Positions 38,411 through 50,425 are shown, numbered from the stretch's first letter. The stretch: 64,000 nucleotides of DNA from Liolophura sinensis (GCF_032854445.1 NC_088303.1:18049501-18113500); one strand, 5' to 3'. Program-made: numbers and translations. Notes: a model not told the origin generated them from the sequence alone.

Positions 38411-41400
38411 GAAAGAAAAAATACATAGCTGCAAGTGTTTGGCAAAAGAACACTGATCTTCTTGAGATATCCGCATTTGCGTTTGTGAGAGATCTTGTCA
38501 TTCTCCTCCCTGTATGCATATAAACTATGATTTAAGTTTTGGGTGCATATGGGGTTTTGGCAGGAAGATGGCGACTGCATGGATGCATGATATGTATATG
38601 CGGCAGAGCGCAGATTGCCGCGCAATGACGAGCTGGGCCAGAGTTGGGTTGTCAATTGTTCTCTTGTAATATGTACATTGGTTTGACATTGCCATTTGTC
38701 CCACAATCGCAAAATGTAGGAAGGAACACAGAACATAATACAGCTTTGGTCCGTTAATTGGCGTCCATGATATCCAGTTTCTATTTAAAGCTAAAGCATA
38801 AAAACCGTACATTTTTTTTTGTGATTGGTGTTTTACGCCGTACTCAAGAATATTTCACTTATACGACGGCGGCCAGCATTATGGTGGGCGGAAACCAGAC
38901 AGAGCCCGGGGGAAATCCACGACCATCCGCAGGTTGCTGGTAGACCCCACATACGGCCGGAGAGGAAGCCAGCATGAGCTGGACTTGAACTCACGGCGAG
39001 CGCATTGGTGAGAGACTCCTGGTTCATTACGCTGCACTAGCGCGCTAACCAACTGGCCGTACAATAATTTAACCGACATTTAGAACACTTTCTGCAGTGT
39101 AATTAGCTCTATAGTATATGACCAGCTGTTTTTCGTTGTGACCAGATACACCATTTACAATGATCTCGTCGCTGATTTGCTTAAATTTACGGTCATGCGT
39201 GTGTGTGTGTGTTTTTTTTAAAATCCAGTATATAGGTCAGGTGTTTGAAATAATACTTACAAAAATAGCACATTTTCATTTCTTTAACTATTTTTTTAAT
39301 GTGTCTGTTGCTTCTCACATGAAAGTGTTTCTCCGTCTTCGATTCATGCCTAAAATTCACCAAGCAACTTTACGTACTGGATGCAATCATGCCTCCATGT
39401 GAGCGGTGGGAGCGGGAAGGGTGTGTTAATTTTCTTTGATCTTTGATATCTCCAACATATTCGACAGAACATGACCCAAGGGTCTTATGGCTGAACAGAT
39501 GGTATATAGCTGGTAACCTAATCGTACAAGTTAAGGCAGTAATTGTTGATATCTCTACGATACATGACTGAATATTAAGCGTTCGCCTCTCAGCTCATCT
39601 GGCTATATATACATACATAAGGAAACTCGGAGAATGAACACTTTCCCATGTGCAGGGTTGTCTATACATATATACCCGCATTGTCAAGTCATTTGACTGT
39701 TACCTATCTGAAGGAGTGTCCGAGTAGGCGTGCGACTCGGTGCATTGACCTGCTATATACTACACACGTACTGCATGTATTTAACTGACATAGTTTTTCC
39801 GGACGACAGCGTAACTTGTGAATTCGACACTTTGGCCGGGTGTTCATCTCCTCTTTATATATGCCTTTAAATGATCACCCCTAAGGTATTTTAAATAACA
39901 TCCGGCTTTCTGCCTTTTTTTCTGATGACTTCAGAAAACCTGAAATGACTGTAAGTATTAATAAAGGCTTCACGCTGATAAAGTTCAAACCGCAGGCTAC
40001 ATCGCAATTTACACTAACGAACAACAGCAAGGAAAATTTCTGTATGAATCACCAGGTATATATGTCTGACAAAAATGAATCCGTCGATTTTTGGAGTAAA
40101 TTAATCATCTTTTTTTTTTATAAATTTCTGCTAGATTGCCCGCAAATCACAAACCCATTTGATTATTTGCAGTTCCTCCTCGTGGTATAATGTTTACCAA
40201 AGTTGAATGACGTTTAAATGAAAATGAAACGAATGAAAAACCAATATCAACTGCAAAAAATGGTATTGAAAGATACATTTACTTAATATATATTTATTTT
40301 AATGGAGTTTAAAGCTGGATAATCAAGAATTTTTAGTTTGACACCAAATGATTTTTTTTTTTTTTTTTTTTTTTTTGATTGGTGTTTTACGCCGTACTCA
40401 AGAATATTTCACTTATACGACGGCGGCCAGCATTATGGTGGGTGGAAACCGGGCAGAGCCCGGCGGAAACCCACGACCATCCGCAGGTTGCTGGCAGACC
40501 TTCCCACGTACGGTTGACACCAAATGCGGCGAGAAGAAAACATTAGATGAGTCAGGCGGAAAGAGTATGATATCTTCGCTATGAGATGATGCATGAGAGA
40601 TTCCATGTTTTATTTCAAACTGATTAAGAAAAGTTAGTCATGCTTGGCTGAAGATCATGTTCTAAATAAATACGTGGTCCTTCCAGACGTTAGCACGACT
40701 TTACTGACAAAGAACGACACACTATAATAAATTTGAGAACTTGCTCACGCAACTTCTCAAAAGGTCATGCACATGGTACACTATATCCAATTTGGTTTTC
40801 ATCAAATAACTTTTTATAAACACCTTTGAAAAATTTCCAAACGCAGACAGGATCAAGTTTAGAAAACGATGTTGATCTAATTTCGAGTTTTGTATACGTG
40901 TGTGTGGCATTCTTTTGGGCGAGATCAGGCTTTACTCCAGCAGGTTGTGTGGTGTGACAGCGTCTACTAAGTGGTCACCCACATATGGTATGAGATATAA
41001 GCATAAAACGTGAACTCATTAGAAATAAAACACATTGTGCAGAATCCAAATTGTGTGTACCGAGCTCATGTGTGTACTGAGCTCTTGACTATTTTTTTCT
41101 TTCTTTCATGCGGACCACCACTGGAAATGGTACACGGCTGCTCCATCTTCACAAGCTATGTCCACATTGTCGGTTTAAATACATGGTGATTTATACACCA
41201 TGTCATTGTGAAGATGGGCTTTCCAAGGTTAGTGATGACAATCTTGATATTGATTGTTCAAAGCTTTATCTGTTTATTACTGACAGCTGTGTAATATATA
41301 TCAGGGTCAGGAAAGTGCTGGTATATACGAACAAATGGGGGCACACGAGCTCGGTTCATAGTGTCTAGCGATAAACACAGGTATGCAGAGCGCGCGTGCG

Positions 41401-43821
41401 AAGACAAGGCTCAAAGGTAAATGTATATATACTATACTCTCTGCTATAGTGATCGATATATGCATCTAAATAAACGTGTGGCGAACAAACACAGATTGTG
41501 TGACGGGTTCTTATAGCCTGTGAGGACCGGGTACTTATAGCCTAGGTTTTCTTGCGGCTATAATGTGGCTGTAGTGTGAGAGTTAGTTTAAGTTAATGTC
41601 AATAGTTTTGTATTAAACTCACATAAAATACGTCAGCTATTGAATGTGTAAACACAATCCTAGGCATCTAGTCTCTATCGTAAAGAGCGTTCATACATAG
41701 ACTGATTTATGATCTCTCAGACGAAAGAAGACAAAAATAAAAGTATTAAAAAATATCAGGGTGTTTGTCTTGCTTATCAACGACGACAAAAGAAGAAACT
41801 CTACAGCGAAGCTGGGAAATAGTATTACGTCACACGATACATGAGGGTGACGAGAATTAAGTGGGAAGCCGTCAAGCATGTGGCCACAAATAAAAATGAA
41901 ACAAAAAGAAATGAAGATTGAGGTGAAAACGGGTGGGTTGACATTTAAATGCTTTTTTACAAACCTTTGTGTGTTATTTATGTAACACGTATGTATAAGA
42001 TGGAGGAAGGTATAAAGAATTGTCTGCCTGGAATAATGTTTGGAACGTCTGTAAAGGAATAACGTCATACGCTTGACAGACCGTCACCCACGCTTGTTGA
42101 CTATCGTATTAATTTTCACTTGATTTATAACATGCAGGGAATATCGTCAATAAAGGACGTTTTGCGCAACTCAGGTGCTGTATTTTAATTTCATCGTGTC
42201 AAAAGTACCACCAAAAAAGCCCTGACAAAAGCTGTAATTAGTTTGATATGCTCATTATGTTGTAATTTTATGCAGCACTTGAAAATACAGCTATCGTGTT
42301 ACGGTGGTTAGGTTTTGAAACGAGGACACCGGAATGGCGAGAGCCTCACCGCGCCTCACCAGATACCTGACAAACCTCCTGACGTAAGGCCGCATGCAAC
42401 CAAACCTGCGCAATAATGGGCCGATTCAATAATGTCAACTAAAATCCTCCTCACAATGCTTTGCATTTTGTACTGCAAGTTGAAGTTTTAATACATTTGT
42501 CTTGAAACGGCATTATGAGGGGATCCAAATTTTAATTTATAGGGCCCTCGAATAAGATAAAAAATCGTATATTGAAAGTTGTGTTAAGTCAGAAATGGCT
42601 TTGTTGGATCGGGCACCTGGGGTCAGTTTCATGAAGCTTACTTAGTGTTAAGCTGCCCTTAGCTAATTGCATTTTATATCTCTACAACATACGTTGTCAT
42701 GGTAGATAAGGGTTTACTTAGCTAAGTGAGCTTCATGAAACCGGCCCCAGGATTTGACTGTGCACGTGACTGGTCAAGCGCTGCTTTTTACAATGGACAT
42801 ACAGGGGAATCCGTTGGATAGATCGGTCAGAAAGGCTTTTCCAAGCAATAGCTAGTTTATTCGTTAAAGGAAAATACAGTGCAAACTTTAAACGTCTGCG
42901 AAAACGTAATTCAATCTCATATAAATCTTCTTATTTGACTGGTCATTAACCTGGTACGTCGGAATTTTTTACATTATCGTGTGGAGGAAACCTATACATC
43001 TACTGTGGTACAGACATACAATAAAAATCATCCCCCATAGGTTGTATGTACCTTGAAACATGTTCACTACATGGGTATATGCCTGCACTACACCTGATAG
43101 TTTTTGTTTCACTCTAATTTATATATAAAGTAGTATTACTTACGGCAGCGAGATGACAGGCTGTGACAGACAGACCGATGGTTAGAGGGGCAGAACCCGC
43201 CAAGTCGGTTCGCCGACTATCGCAAGACGCAAACACCGTTAGCACCAGTACAAACGTGATGAGGAATTCTATGCCGACACCTTGTGCGGGGGTGATGAGA
43301 GGGCTAACAATTGTGGACCCGAGGGAGCCGGAGTATGGGGTAGGTGTTACCGCTTTGAGAACCCCCGCCCCAAGAATCGCTCCGGCACATTGGGCGATCA
43401 CGTAAAAGAATCCTCGCGCCAAACTAATTTTGCGAGTGACGCACATGGCGGCCGTGACGGCGGGGTTGATGTGACCGCCGCTGACGTGACCAATGCACCA
43501 GACCATGGTGGCAACGATCAGGCCGAAAGACAAGGCGATCTGCACCACTGACGGATTCTTCAGCTCCTCACTGACGTCCGATCTGTATGAACCGTTAAGA
43601 GGTGCTTCGGCAGCCGCCCAACCTGTGCAGGAACCGCACCCGACGAATACAAGAAAAATCACCCCGACCATTTCGGCCATGACCGCTTTCCAGAAGCGGA
43701 GGGAGCGGATATCGTCCAGGCTGGTCAGCATTCTGAGTGTCCGGAGAAGATGACTGGACCCTGAGCGTCCCTCTGGGGGCGCCTTGTGACTCTTCAACAG
43801 GGAGGTGTCTGGAGAGCTCAT
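29761..43821 (-). CDS. Classical water-selective aquaporin (AQP4-like), complete, 3 exons
   Basis: Major intrinsic protein forming a plasma-membrane water channel. Exons on the minus strand: 43821-43144 (226 codons), 30869-30789 (27 codons) and 29994-29761 (77 codons plus TAA); all junctions are phase 0, giving 330 aa. Exon 1 holds TM1-TM5: TM1 starts near residue 45, loop A has an N-glycosylation site NGS at 76-78, and the first pore motif [10 protein letters not shown] has its NPA at 119-121. Exon 2 starts [17 protein letters not shown], with the second NPA at 235-237. The selectivity filter reads Phe99, His223, Ser232, Arg238, the wide-aromatic/His/Arg set of water-only aquaporins; the mercury-sensitive Cys of AQP1 is Ser here. 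Exon 3 has TM6 and a 50-residue charged cytoplasmic tail ending SNV. Exon 1 ends at donor GTAAGT and the first intron is 12.3 kb. It is AQP4/AQP1-like, but orthology within molluscan aquaporins is not settled. Confidence 0.94.
30083..30190 (+). mobile_element. SINE family N, degraded fragment
   Basis: GTTTCCTCCCACAATAATGCTTG and upstream GTGGGGAGGTCATCCAACAA resemble the 3' half of the family, with the AAGTGAAATATTC part lost. Weak. Confidence 0.4.
33880..34030. repeat. 40-bp minisatellite, about 4 copies
   Basis: TTACAGCCAATTACCACACA recurs with an exact 40-bp period (GCCAATTAC at 33886, 33926, 33966, 34006). Confidence 0.88.
34844..34858 (+). repeat. Run of 15 G, with further G-tracts to 34900
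   Basis: A 15-base G homopolymer is followed by GAGGGG, AAAGGG and GGGGGGGG, so four or more G-tracts lie within about 60 bases. It could fold as a G-quadruplex on the plus strand. Confidence 0.85.
35741..35825 (-). mobile_element. SINE family N, 3' fragment
   Basis: TTATTTAGTGCTTTACGCCG then CTCGAGAATATTTCAG is the minus-strand reading of the family tail and 3' domain, but the TATACGACGGCGGCC part is altered. Confidence 0.6.
37395..37925. repeat. 68-bp minisatellite, about 7-8 copies
   Basis: The unit includes CTGATACAGGC, AGCTGCTTCGCAAAGGTAAT and CTTCGTGATGTCTTATTT. CTGATACA occurs at 37533, 37602, 37668, 37736, 37804 and 37872 (period 66-69). The central copies are most alike and the outer ones decay, a pattern typical of arrays that turn over in the middle. 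Confidence 0.88.
38341..38410. repeat. (AC)n(AT)n microsatellite
   Basis: About 27 AC units followed directly by about 8 AT units. The Cys/Val-rich open frames here are an artefact of this run. Confidence 0.95.
38812..39056 (-). mobile_element. SINE family N, near full length
   Basis: Minus-strand insertion: T-run, GTGTTTTACGCCGTACTC, CGGCGGCCAGCATTATGG, middle, then a tRNA-like head ending CTAGCGCGCTAACCAACTGG. It is flanked by a 7-bp target-site duplication CCGTACA (38805-38811 and 39057-39063). Confidence 0.9.
40351..40513 (-). mobile_element. Young 5'-truncated SINE family N with poly(A) and 13-bp TSD
   Basis: A 25-base T-run (poly(A) on the element's strand) leads into the conserved 3' domain and body, ending at CCCACGTACGG without the tRNA head. 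It is flanked by a perfect 13-bp duplication TTGACACCAAATG (40338-40350 and 40514-40526). Confidence 0.93.
41143..41217. repeat. Nested palindrome (fold-back), 75 bp
   Basis: Outer perfect 12-bp arms CCATCTTCACAA (41143-41154) and TTGTGAAGATGG (41206-41217). Inner perfect 8-bp arms ACATGGTG (41181-41188) and CACCATGT (41196-41203). Confidence 0.85.
42616..42751. mobile_element. 136-bp palindromic MITE
   Basis: The 30-bp termini are inverted repeats with 27 of 30 matches, starting CCTGGGG and containing GTTTCATGAAGCT. The complementarity continues weakly about 25 bp further in. No open frame, and no clear target duplication seen. Confidence 0.8.
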
Positions 43822-44545
43822 ACAGACACCCTATCGATCATCAGAGGTGTCCCACAACTGCTTCCTCCAACTGCACACCGAGAGTCAGACTGGTAACGCT
43901 GGTATTCACTAACGTCACCACAGTCTACATGTAAGTAGTTACGCTGGTAGGATAATTGACAGGTATACTCACTGAACCCTGGCCTACCGGCATAGACGAC
44001 ACTTGATAAGTTGTGTCAGCTGACATGTGCTATGTGTAGTCCCTATATCCGGAAACACTTTACGCACGCTCTAACAGACCTATAGCATTTGTCCAGTTAC
44101 GCCTTCATGTCAACCTCCCTTTTAAACGGTTTCTTACAGTACGTCGGTTATAGTGTCGAGATCACGTGACTCCATTAGTCAGCATACCATGGATGCAACG
44201 AAGCTAATTACTCTCACAGACGTTATGTGCGGATGGATTGTCACGCTTGTGCAACTTCACCATCATGGTTACGCTCCACCGCACTATAGAGGAGTAAACA
44301 TCTGCCGCCCGATCTTCGCACATACGTTACCTTGGCCAGGTGAGACGTACCACGCCTGTTTTCATCCGCCACCATTCGCTTTCTGACTGATAACAAAGTC
44401 CCATCACGTCGGGTTGTAGACTTCCTGAAGTTAACAAACTTTATATGGATGCCTCGTCATGAATAGAGTCAATTGGCGGTCAATTTTTTTTACCTTTCAA
44501 AAGGCTAATTAAAGCTAACATTCTTGTCCCCAGGGACTTGTTCAT

Positions 44546-44569
44546 ACGGCTACATATATATGTAGCCGT
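44546..44569. repeat. Perfect 24-bp palindrome upstream of the aquaporin gene
   Basis: ACGGCTACATAT followed by its exact reverse complement with no spacer. It lies 725 bp upstream of the aquaporin ATG. Confidence 0.85.
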
Positions 44570-45789
44570 TTTAACACTTGTCCTAATTTTACTTCACAGA
44601 CCACACAGCATTTATTATACCTTACGATCAGCAAGCCATGAAGTGAAGGCGAGTTTATCATGTCGAGGGTGAGACGCAACGAGAACCACTTTCACTTTTC
44701 CGGACATTCTTTAGCGTGTAAATATTACTGAATATCTCAGTGAGGTTGGCATCAAAACAGGCACCCGGTTTTTCAAAAGTGTTTTTTTTTCCCCAAGGAA
44801 TAAAGTTCGATATTAGTCTGGACTGGACTTACTTTGTAATGTGCAGTATATATCAGGAATGATATAATGGTTTCAGTGTATGAGATCCGTTTCACGGTAC
44901 ACTATAGTGACCAACTGGCCCTAGGTATACTGTACTCCATCCCCTGTGCGTGAGAAGGCTCGACGACGCACTGGGTTTCATGCGGTGCACTCGTTATAGA
45001 CATTAGCCTACTCCTCCAATGCACAGTTTCAAACTGTTTGTTTGCGTTTCGCCTCCATTTTTGCTGCCGTCTGTTCACTCTAAGTGCACTTGACATGAAT
45101 AAAAACTGGATGTGACGTAATCCGGCCTATAACCTTATAAACCTCGACCATGAGGCGAACCTTACAGTTCTACCATTTGCCTACTCACCTTTGATGGCGA
45201 AAAACCGCAAATTTATTTTACAGCAGTCTATCAAATCGCAATTACATAAGCTTTCAGCTTTCTCTCCAGGATTTACTGATATATCTGCAATGTCCATTTC
45301 GGCGACTATCGGTAGATCTAACAGAATAACACCACGTAAAACGTATATAGCTGACTCGGGATTTTATTTGGTGTTTTCCACCGTGCTCGTGACCTGGGAT
45401 ATACTTCAGCATAGTATATACCGAGTATATCTCAGGTATCGAGTTTCAGAACAGTTCCCGTTGATCTCATTCACAACCCACTGTCATAGCAAATGTGAAA
45501 CACAGGCAAAATAATGGTACATTTCTATATACTCAGGGTTATCCTCGGACAGACTGCGAGGTGGGTTGCGAACCGGGGAGTTCAAAATGTAGGCGAAATG
45601 CGAACAAACAGAATGAAATGGGTAAATGTATACATTGTAGAATTCCAGCCTCGGCCAATGTCAACAGAAATTTACGAGCCCACAAAAGAGCATTGCCATC
45701 GTAAAATACTCGGTTAAGACTGTAGTGCATTCTCAGCACAGTGGCGACTCGGGTCCAAGCTGGATAGGCCATTGTTTTCATCCAACACA

Positions 45790-46400
45790 CTAGTAGTACA
45801 TAATTATAATTTGCCCACAAATCCTCAGTACAAGGGCAGGCATGAACAATATGGACTCCACAGCTTGGATTCGAAGTACTTAGTAATTGGAAGACAAGAG
45901 TAATAGGTAATTATAGTTTGCTCACAAATCGTCAATGCGAATTCAGAAATGAACAATGTGGATTCCACAGCTTGGATTTGAATCACTTTTGGTGGGAAAG
46001 ACAGAAGTAATACGTAACAACAGTTTACGTACAAATCGTCTGTGCAAAGGCGGGAATGAATAATATGAACTCCACAGCTTGGGATCAAAGTATCGAATCC
46101 ACCGTTCTCGCTGTATAGCTGTCCAACTATAAAATGTACAATTGAGACGGTGGTTTCCTTTACTCACTGTATAGCCGTCCAACTATAAGATGTACAATTT
46201 ATAGATGGTTGTTTCCTTTGAATCAAATAAGTCTTTTCATAGTCTTTGGAATCAAGCGGGAATGAACAATATAGACTCACGGCTTGAATTTGACGTACTT
46301 TAGGTGGGAAAGACACGGGTAATACATAATTATAGTTTACCCATAAATAGTCAGCGCATGGGCAGGAATGAACAATATAGACTACACAGCTTAGATTCCA
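45790..46400. repeat. Tandem array, about 107-bp unit, 5-6 copies
   Basis: GAACAAT or GAATAAT recurs at 45844, 45951, 46058, 46264 and 46370 within units containing CCACAGCTTGGATT and GTAATA. The copy between 46082 and 46260 is replaced by a separate doubled motif (GTATAGC(T/C)GTCCAACTATAA). A related single piece lies at about 48540-48610. Confidence 0.8.
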
Positions 46401-47251
46401 ATAACTATTTTTATAGCTCTGAAAATGAAGGTTCCCCATTATAAATAAAGACTGGGAATCTACATTCGTGTACCATTCGTCAACCATAATGGACGTTTCA
46501 GTAATCGCAAGATCAATTTCCAAGCAACCAAAGAATTAAGAAAGCATGTACCCGATTTGAAACAATTAGGATGGATACATGCAACGAGCAGAAATCATCA
46601 GCTTTCAGTGTCGGAAATGGAAAGACGCAAAGATGTTCTTGGCACATAAATTAAATCGGTATCCCAACCGTGTTCCATGCTAGCTGATCAAAATATGTAT
46701 CTCAGTTGTGCGAGGATTGTAACCGTTCATATATCCAAGTCCCAAAGATGGATCTTAGAGTCACCTGGCGTAAGTACCTTAAATCTTATCTCTTCGACCT
46801 AGCTCACAGGGTCTGGTTGTAGCTGACAGGTCGAAATGCGGAAATGTTTGTTGTGCTTTGCTAGGAGACAGACCCAAGCTTAGCGCGATCTTAGTCTTAG
46901 TTCTTCACTAGTATATAATACTAACATAATAGCAATCTAAGTATGGAATTTTAAATTCAGTCATTCTTAATTTAGTTAGTGAGGCGTTGAATTTATTGAG
47001 CCTTAAAGAGTTAAGATTAAGTACGTTCTAAGCCTATAAGGTTGTTTTAATTGTGATCCCAGGGAATGGCCGCTAAGACAAGGCTAACTTAGACTTAAGG
47101 CGTACTAATCTTAGCTTGTGTTATATTATTTATGAACTTTCAGACTTGAACTTAAACCCTAGGTTTCAATTTTGTCATGGAAGCCTGAATAAACCCTTAT
47201 TATGAAAATAAATGTCTCCTATTTAAGTTACAATTTTAGCAAAGAACATTA

Positions 47252-47411
47252 TTTATTTATTTATTTGATTGGTGTTTTACGCCGTACTCAAGAATATTTC
47301 ACTTCTACGACGGCGGCCAGCATTATGGTGTTGGTATACGGCGACTGTATTGGTGAGAGGCTCCTGGGTCATTACGCTGCGCTAGCGCGCTAACCAACTG
47401 AGCCACAAATT
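47252..47411 (-). mobile_element. SINE family N, internally deleted, with TSD
   Basis: Tail, 3' domain and tRNA-like head are intact, but the central body between GCATTATGGTG and TACGGCGA is missing. It is flanked by GAACATTA duplications (47244-47251 and 47412-47419). Confidence 0.88.
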
Positions 47412-48285
47412 GAACATTACGACTATAAACCTGACATAAGGGAAGGATTGTTTCTGGATTCATTGTACATATAATTTAAAACTTTGGCATTAATAAGTCA
47501 AAAATCACCTTGTGGTGTCTGTCCATGGAGCCTCCGGAAAGCGTTGCTGAGGACATCTATAATACGACACCCTATAGAGCAATGACTTACCCTGAATCAG
47601 GTACATGTACAAACAAAATGCACTGGTGTTAATAGCAGTTCTTCTAAGAGAGCTGTATTTTGGAAATTTTTGGTGAAGGTTTTTGACTGAATGTTCTTGA
47701 CGCATTAGTTTTTGTAGTAAAAACTCATACTCACACACGGGATTTAACAAATGATAAAAGGCGAGACGTGGAACGCCATATGCAATATCGTTTATTACTT
47801 AAATAAGAATAATTTATGCAGTGTCAAAATTGAAAGCATATCCTTCTCGTCGTTAAGCCATCGTGACAGGAAAACGTTGTCGTCTTCGCGCACATAGGTA
47901 ATATAAGCGTCGTTCGCGCTCGTAGACAATGAATGAGTGTTCAAAGTCCACAATCATAAGACCCAAGACAACAAAAAACACCAGCCGCCATAGGAACACG
48001 TCAGAAATAATGTATAAATAGTAAATAGAGATAGTGACATGTAAGAGAGAAGCAGCCATTAAATTTTCAACGATGCAGTGAAAACATTCGGTCCTCAACA
48101 GGCATGACACCCAGTTCAGATTTCAAACTCGTACTCCATGAATAATGTCCAGGTCTAATATACAAAATACAGGTCGCGATTTGATTGCAGCTGTTTACAA
48201 AATCTCAATGTTGTTAATAAACACGAATTCTTATACATCTGCTAGCATCAGGTTAAGCGGAATGTAGATACAGCTATGACACAGA

Positions 48286-48512
48286 TCGCTAGTGCAGCGT
48301 AATGACCCAGGAGTCTCTCACCAATGCGGTCGCTGTGAGCTTAAGTGCAGCTCATGCTGGCTTCCTCTCCGGCTGTACGTGGGAAGGTCTACCAGCAACC
48401 TGCGGATGTGGGTTTCCCCCGGGCTCTGCCCGGTTTCCACCCACCATAATGCTGGCCGCCGTCGTATAAATGAAATATTCTTGAGTACGACGTAAAACAC
48501 CAATCAAATAAA
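48286..48512 (+). mobile_element. SINE family N, 5'-trimmed
   Basis: Starts in the head (CGCTAGTGCAGCGTAATG) and runs through the body and 3' domain to CGTAAAACACCAATC. Low divergence from the family pattern. Confidence 0.9.
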
Positions 48513-50380
48513 TCAGTATAGCAAGATGTACAATAAGATGTAGACAAGATGTACAATTTAGACGGTGGTTTCCTTTAAATCAAACGAATCTTCACAACCT
48601 TTGGTATGTAAGGATTGCTTAAAACCAGTAGATCATCAATATACCGTACAGTGAATAAGTGTGATCTTTGATCAAGATTAATCTTTACTAACGTCTGCAG
48701 GTCCGTATATTCACACGAGAATTAAAAGGCACTGGTCGAAAAAATGTGGGCGCAATTTTTAACCTGATGCTAAATGGGTTCCACGAATTTCACATTTCAC
48801 AGATGTTTTGATAAATGGATTTCATGACTTTCTCATTTCATAAATGTTATACTTATAAGAAATTCAAGCAACTCAGAGTAGAACGAGTATACGGAGTAAA
48901 TCACTGGCTTGTAGGAAGTAACTGACCAGATTTCCCACACAAACAGGATATACACTGATTCACACGAAGAGAATTTTTTTTTAAGGTGTTTCGCCACGGT
49001 GTCATATGTCATTGCCATGTGAAGCCAAGACGGTCCGTGTTCAATACTTTGTCTTTTGATTATAATTTAAACAACTGTGGATATGCATCATGCGAATGCA
49101 TAACGAATACAAAATGCGAAACATGTCTGAAGACACCTTAAATACATATAGCTACCACTGGAGGCCGTCATGTACAGCGAAGCTAAATACCGTCACCCGA
49201 TTTCATGAAATGTCTTTTGTGTTTTGCTTATGAAACATCTTTACCATGTCAAAGCAGGTTATGTGATTTTATGAATATTTCATTTTCTTCGGGAAACACT
49301 CCATGGAGGACATGTTGGCAAAACACTGCCAACGCAAGTAATATACTGAACTTAGGAAGTTTTTTTGAAGTCGGACCCAATGTTATGATTGTGTTTGCTG
49401 ACGTCCTATTCAGGGCTGACCATGGTTCAGGAGTGTATAGGGGAAGCTTGGTTATCGGACTATTGGATAGGGTGGGGCTGGAGGGGACAGGGGCACGCCT
49501 GTCAGAATCGTCTCACTGCAGGAGAGAAGCCAATACAGAGTTTATCCTTCAACCATGAAAGGACACTAACTATGGTATAGAAAGCTTTGCAGTGTGTGCT
49601 TGAATCCACCTTTATGCATTACCATATCTATTCATGCGTGTTTGCAAATCGGAGACTTATTGTAAAGTGAGGGTCAGTGATGGTCCAAATGTAAATATTT
49701 GCGTCAATCGGTACATGTACTGGCTTTATATAAACCCAAATGTATGAGTCTGTACAATCTTTACCAACCGAATCAGAGTCTGATCTACCTTCGCGTAACC
49801 AGGGTAAAATATCGACGAGACAGATTTTCTATATATTACATCTTAACACACCATTAAAATTAACTTTTTAGGAATTACACCATTCATTTCAATCAATAAC
49901 TAACTTGGCAAAACAATGTAACTTTGTAACTTTGAAGAAACATACCCGTGTGTGACGTACAGGCTTGCGCGCCATATTGGTGGAAGACTGGTCGTGGTCA
50001 ACGAACGCAGGTAAATGAGAGTGGGAAAAGCTTACAATTCTCTGTCCAAGGTTAGGGCTGACATCGCACCTCGTGTGCCATGCAACTTTTATTGAGCGAA
50101 AACCAGGTCGAGTAACATACCTTTATAATGAAACCGTTATAAATCACAATAACGCCGTCTGTTCCGGCTTTAACTCTTTATTTTATACACGCAACACAAA
50201 AAGACAAGTAGAGTTATCCTTTAATTTTAGAGAGGAGGGCGTTGATTCAATCGGCAAATACTAAAAAACATTACATCAAGCGTATGGTGTGAAATTCTAA
50301 TGGGCTTGAGAGAGGAGACTAGGTAGGGGAGGGGGCTGGGGTCCACTTATTTATTTATACAGGCTGCCATTTATTATAGT

Positions 50381-50425
50381 ATGTATGTATGTATGTATGT
50401 ATGTATTTATTTATTTATTTACTTT
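50381..50425. repeat. (TATG)n(TTAT)n microsatellite
   Basis: About five TATG units, then about four TTAT units. Confidence 0.9.

Larger units (their letters stand above)
30870..43143 (-). other. 12.3-kb intron 1 of the aquaporin gene
   Basis: AT-rich, with no exon seen between the donor at 43143 and the acceptor before 30869. It holds a 40-bp minisatellite (33.9 kb), a G-run (34.84 kb), a 68-bp minisatellite (37.4-37.9 kb), an (AC)n block (38.34 kb), four SINE pieces, a nested palindrome (41.14 kb) and a MITE (42.6 kb). Elsewhere I see nothing specific. Confidence 0.7.

Noticed and set aside
38249-38736. Open frames rich in Cys-Val on the minus strand
   Set aside because: Produced by the (AC)n microsatellite.
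38758-38943. Open frame encoding [20 protein letters not shown], also at 40.35 and 47.2 kb
   Set aside because: The repeated peptide is just the antisense reading of the SINE 3' domain, not a protein family.
43163-43753. Plus-strand open frames opposite aquaporin exon 1
   Set aside because: Shadow frames of a strongly supported coding exon on the minus strand.
45825-46523. Overlapping minus-strand frames with repeated SCLP/IVHS peptides
   Set aside because: They follow the 107-bp tandem array; 107 is not a multiple of three, so the frame changes at each unit and coding is implausible.
49960-50011. Possible TANGO6 upstream non-coding exon (GCGCGCCATATTGG, then CAG|GTAAAT)
   Set aside because: Looks promoter-like but nothing ties it to TANGO6, whose exon 1 has its own ATG with an upstream in-frame stop.
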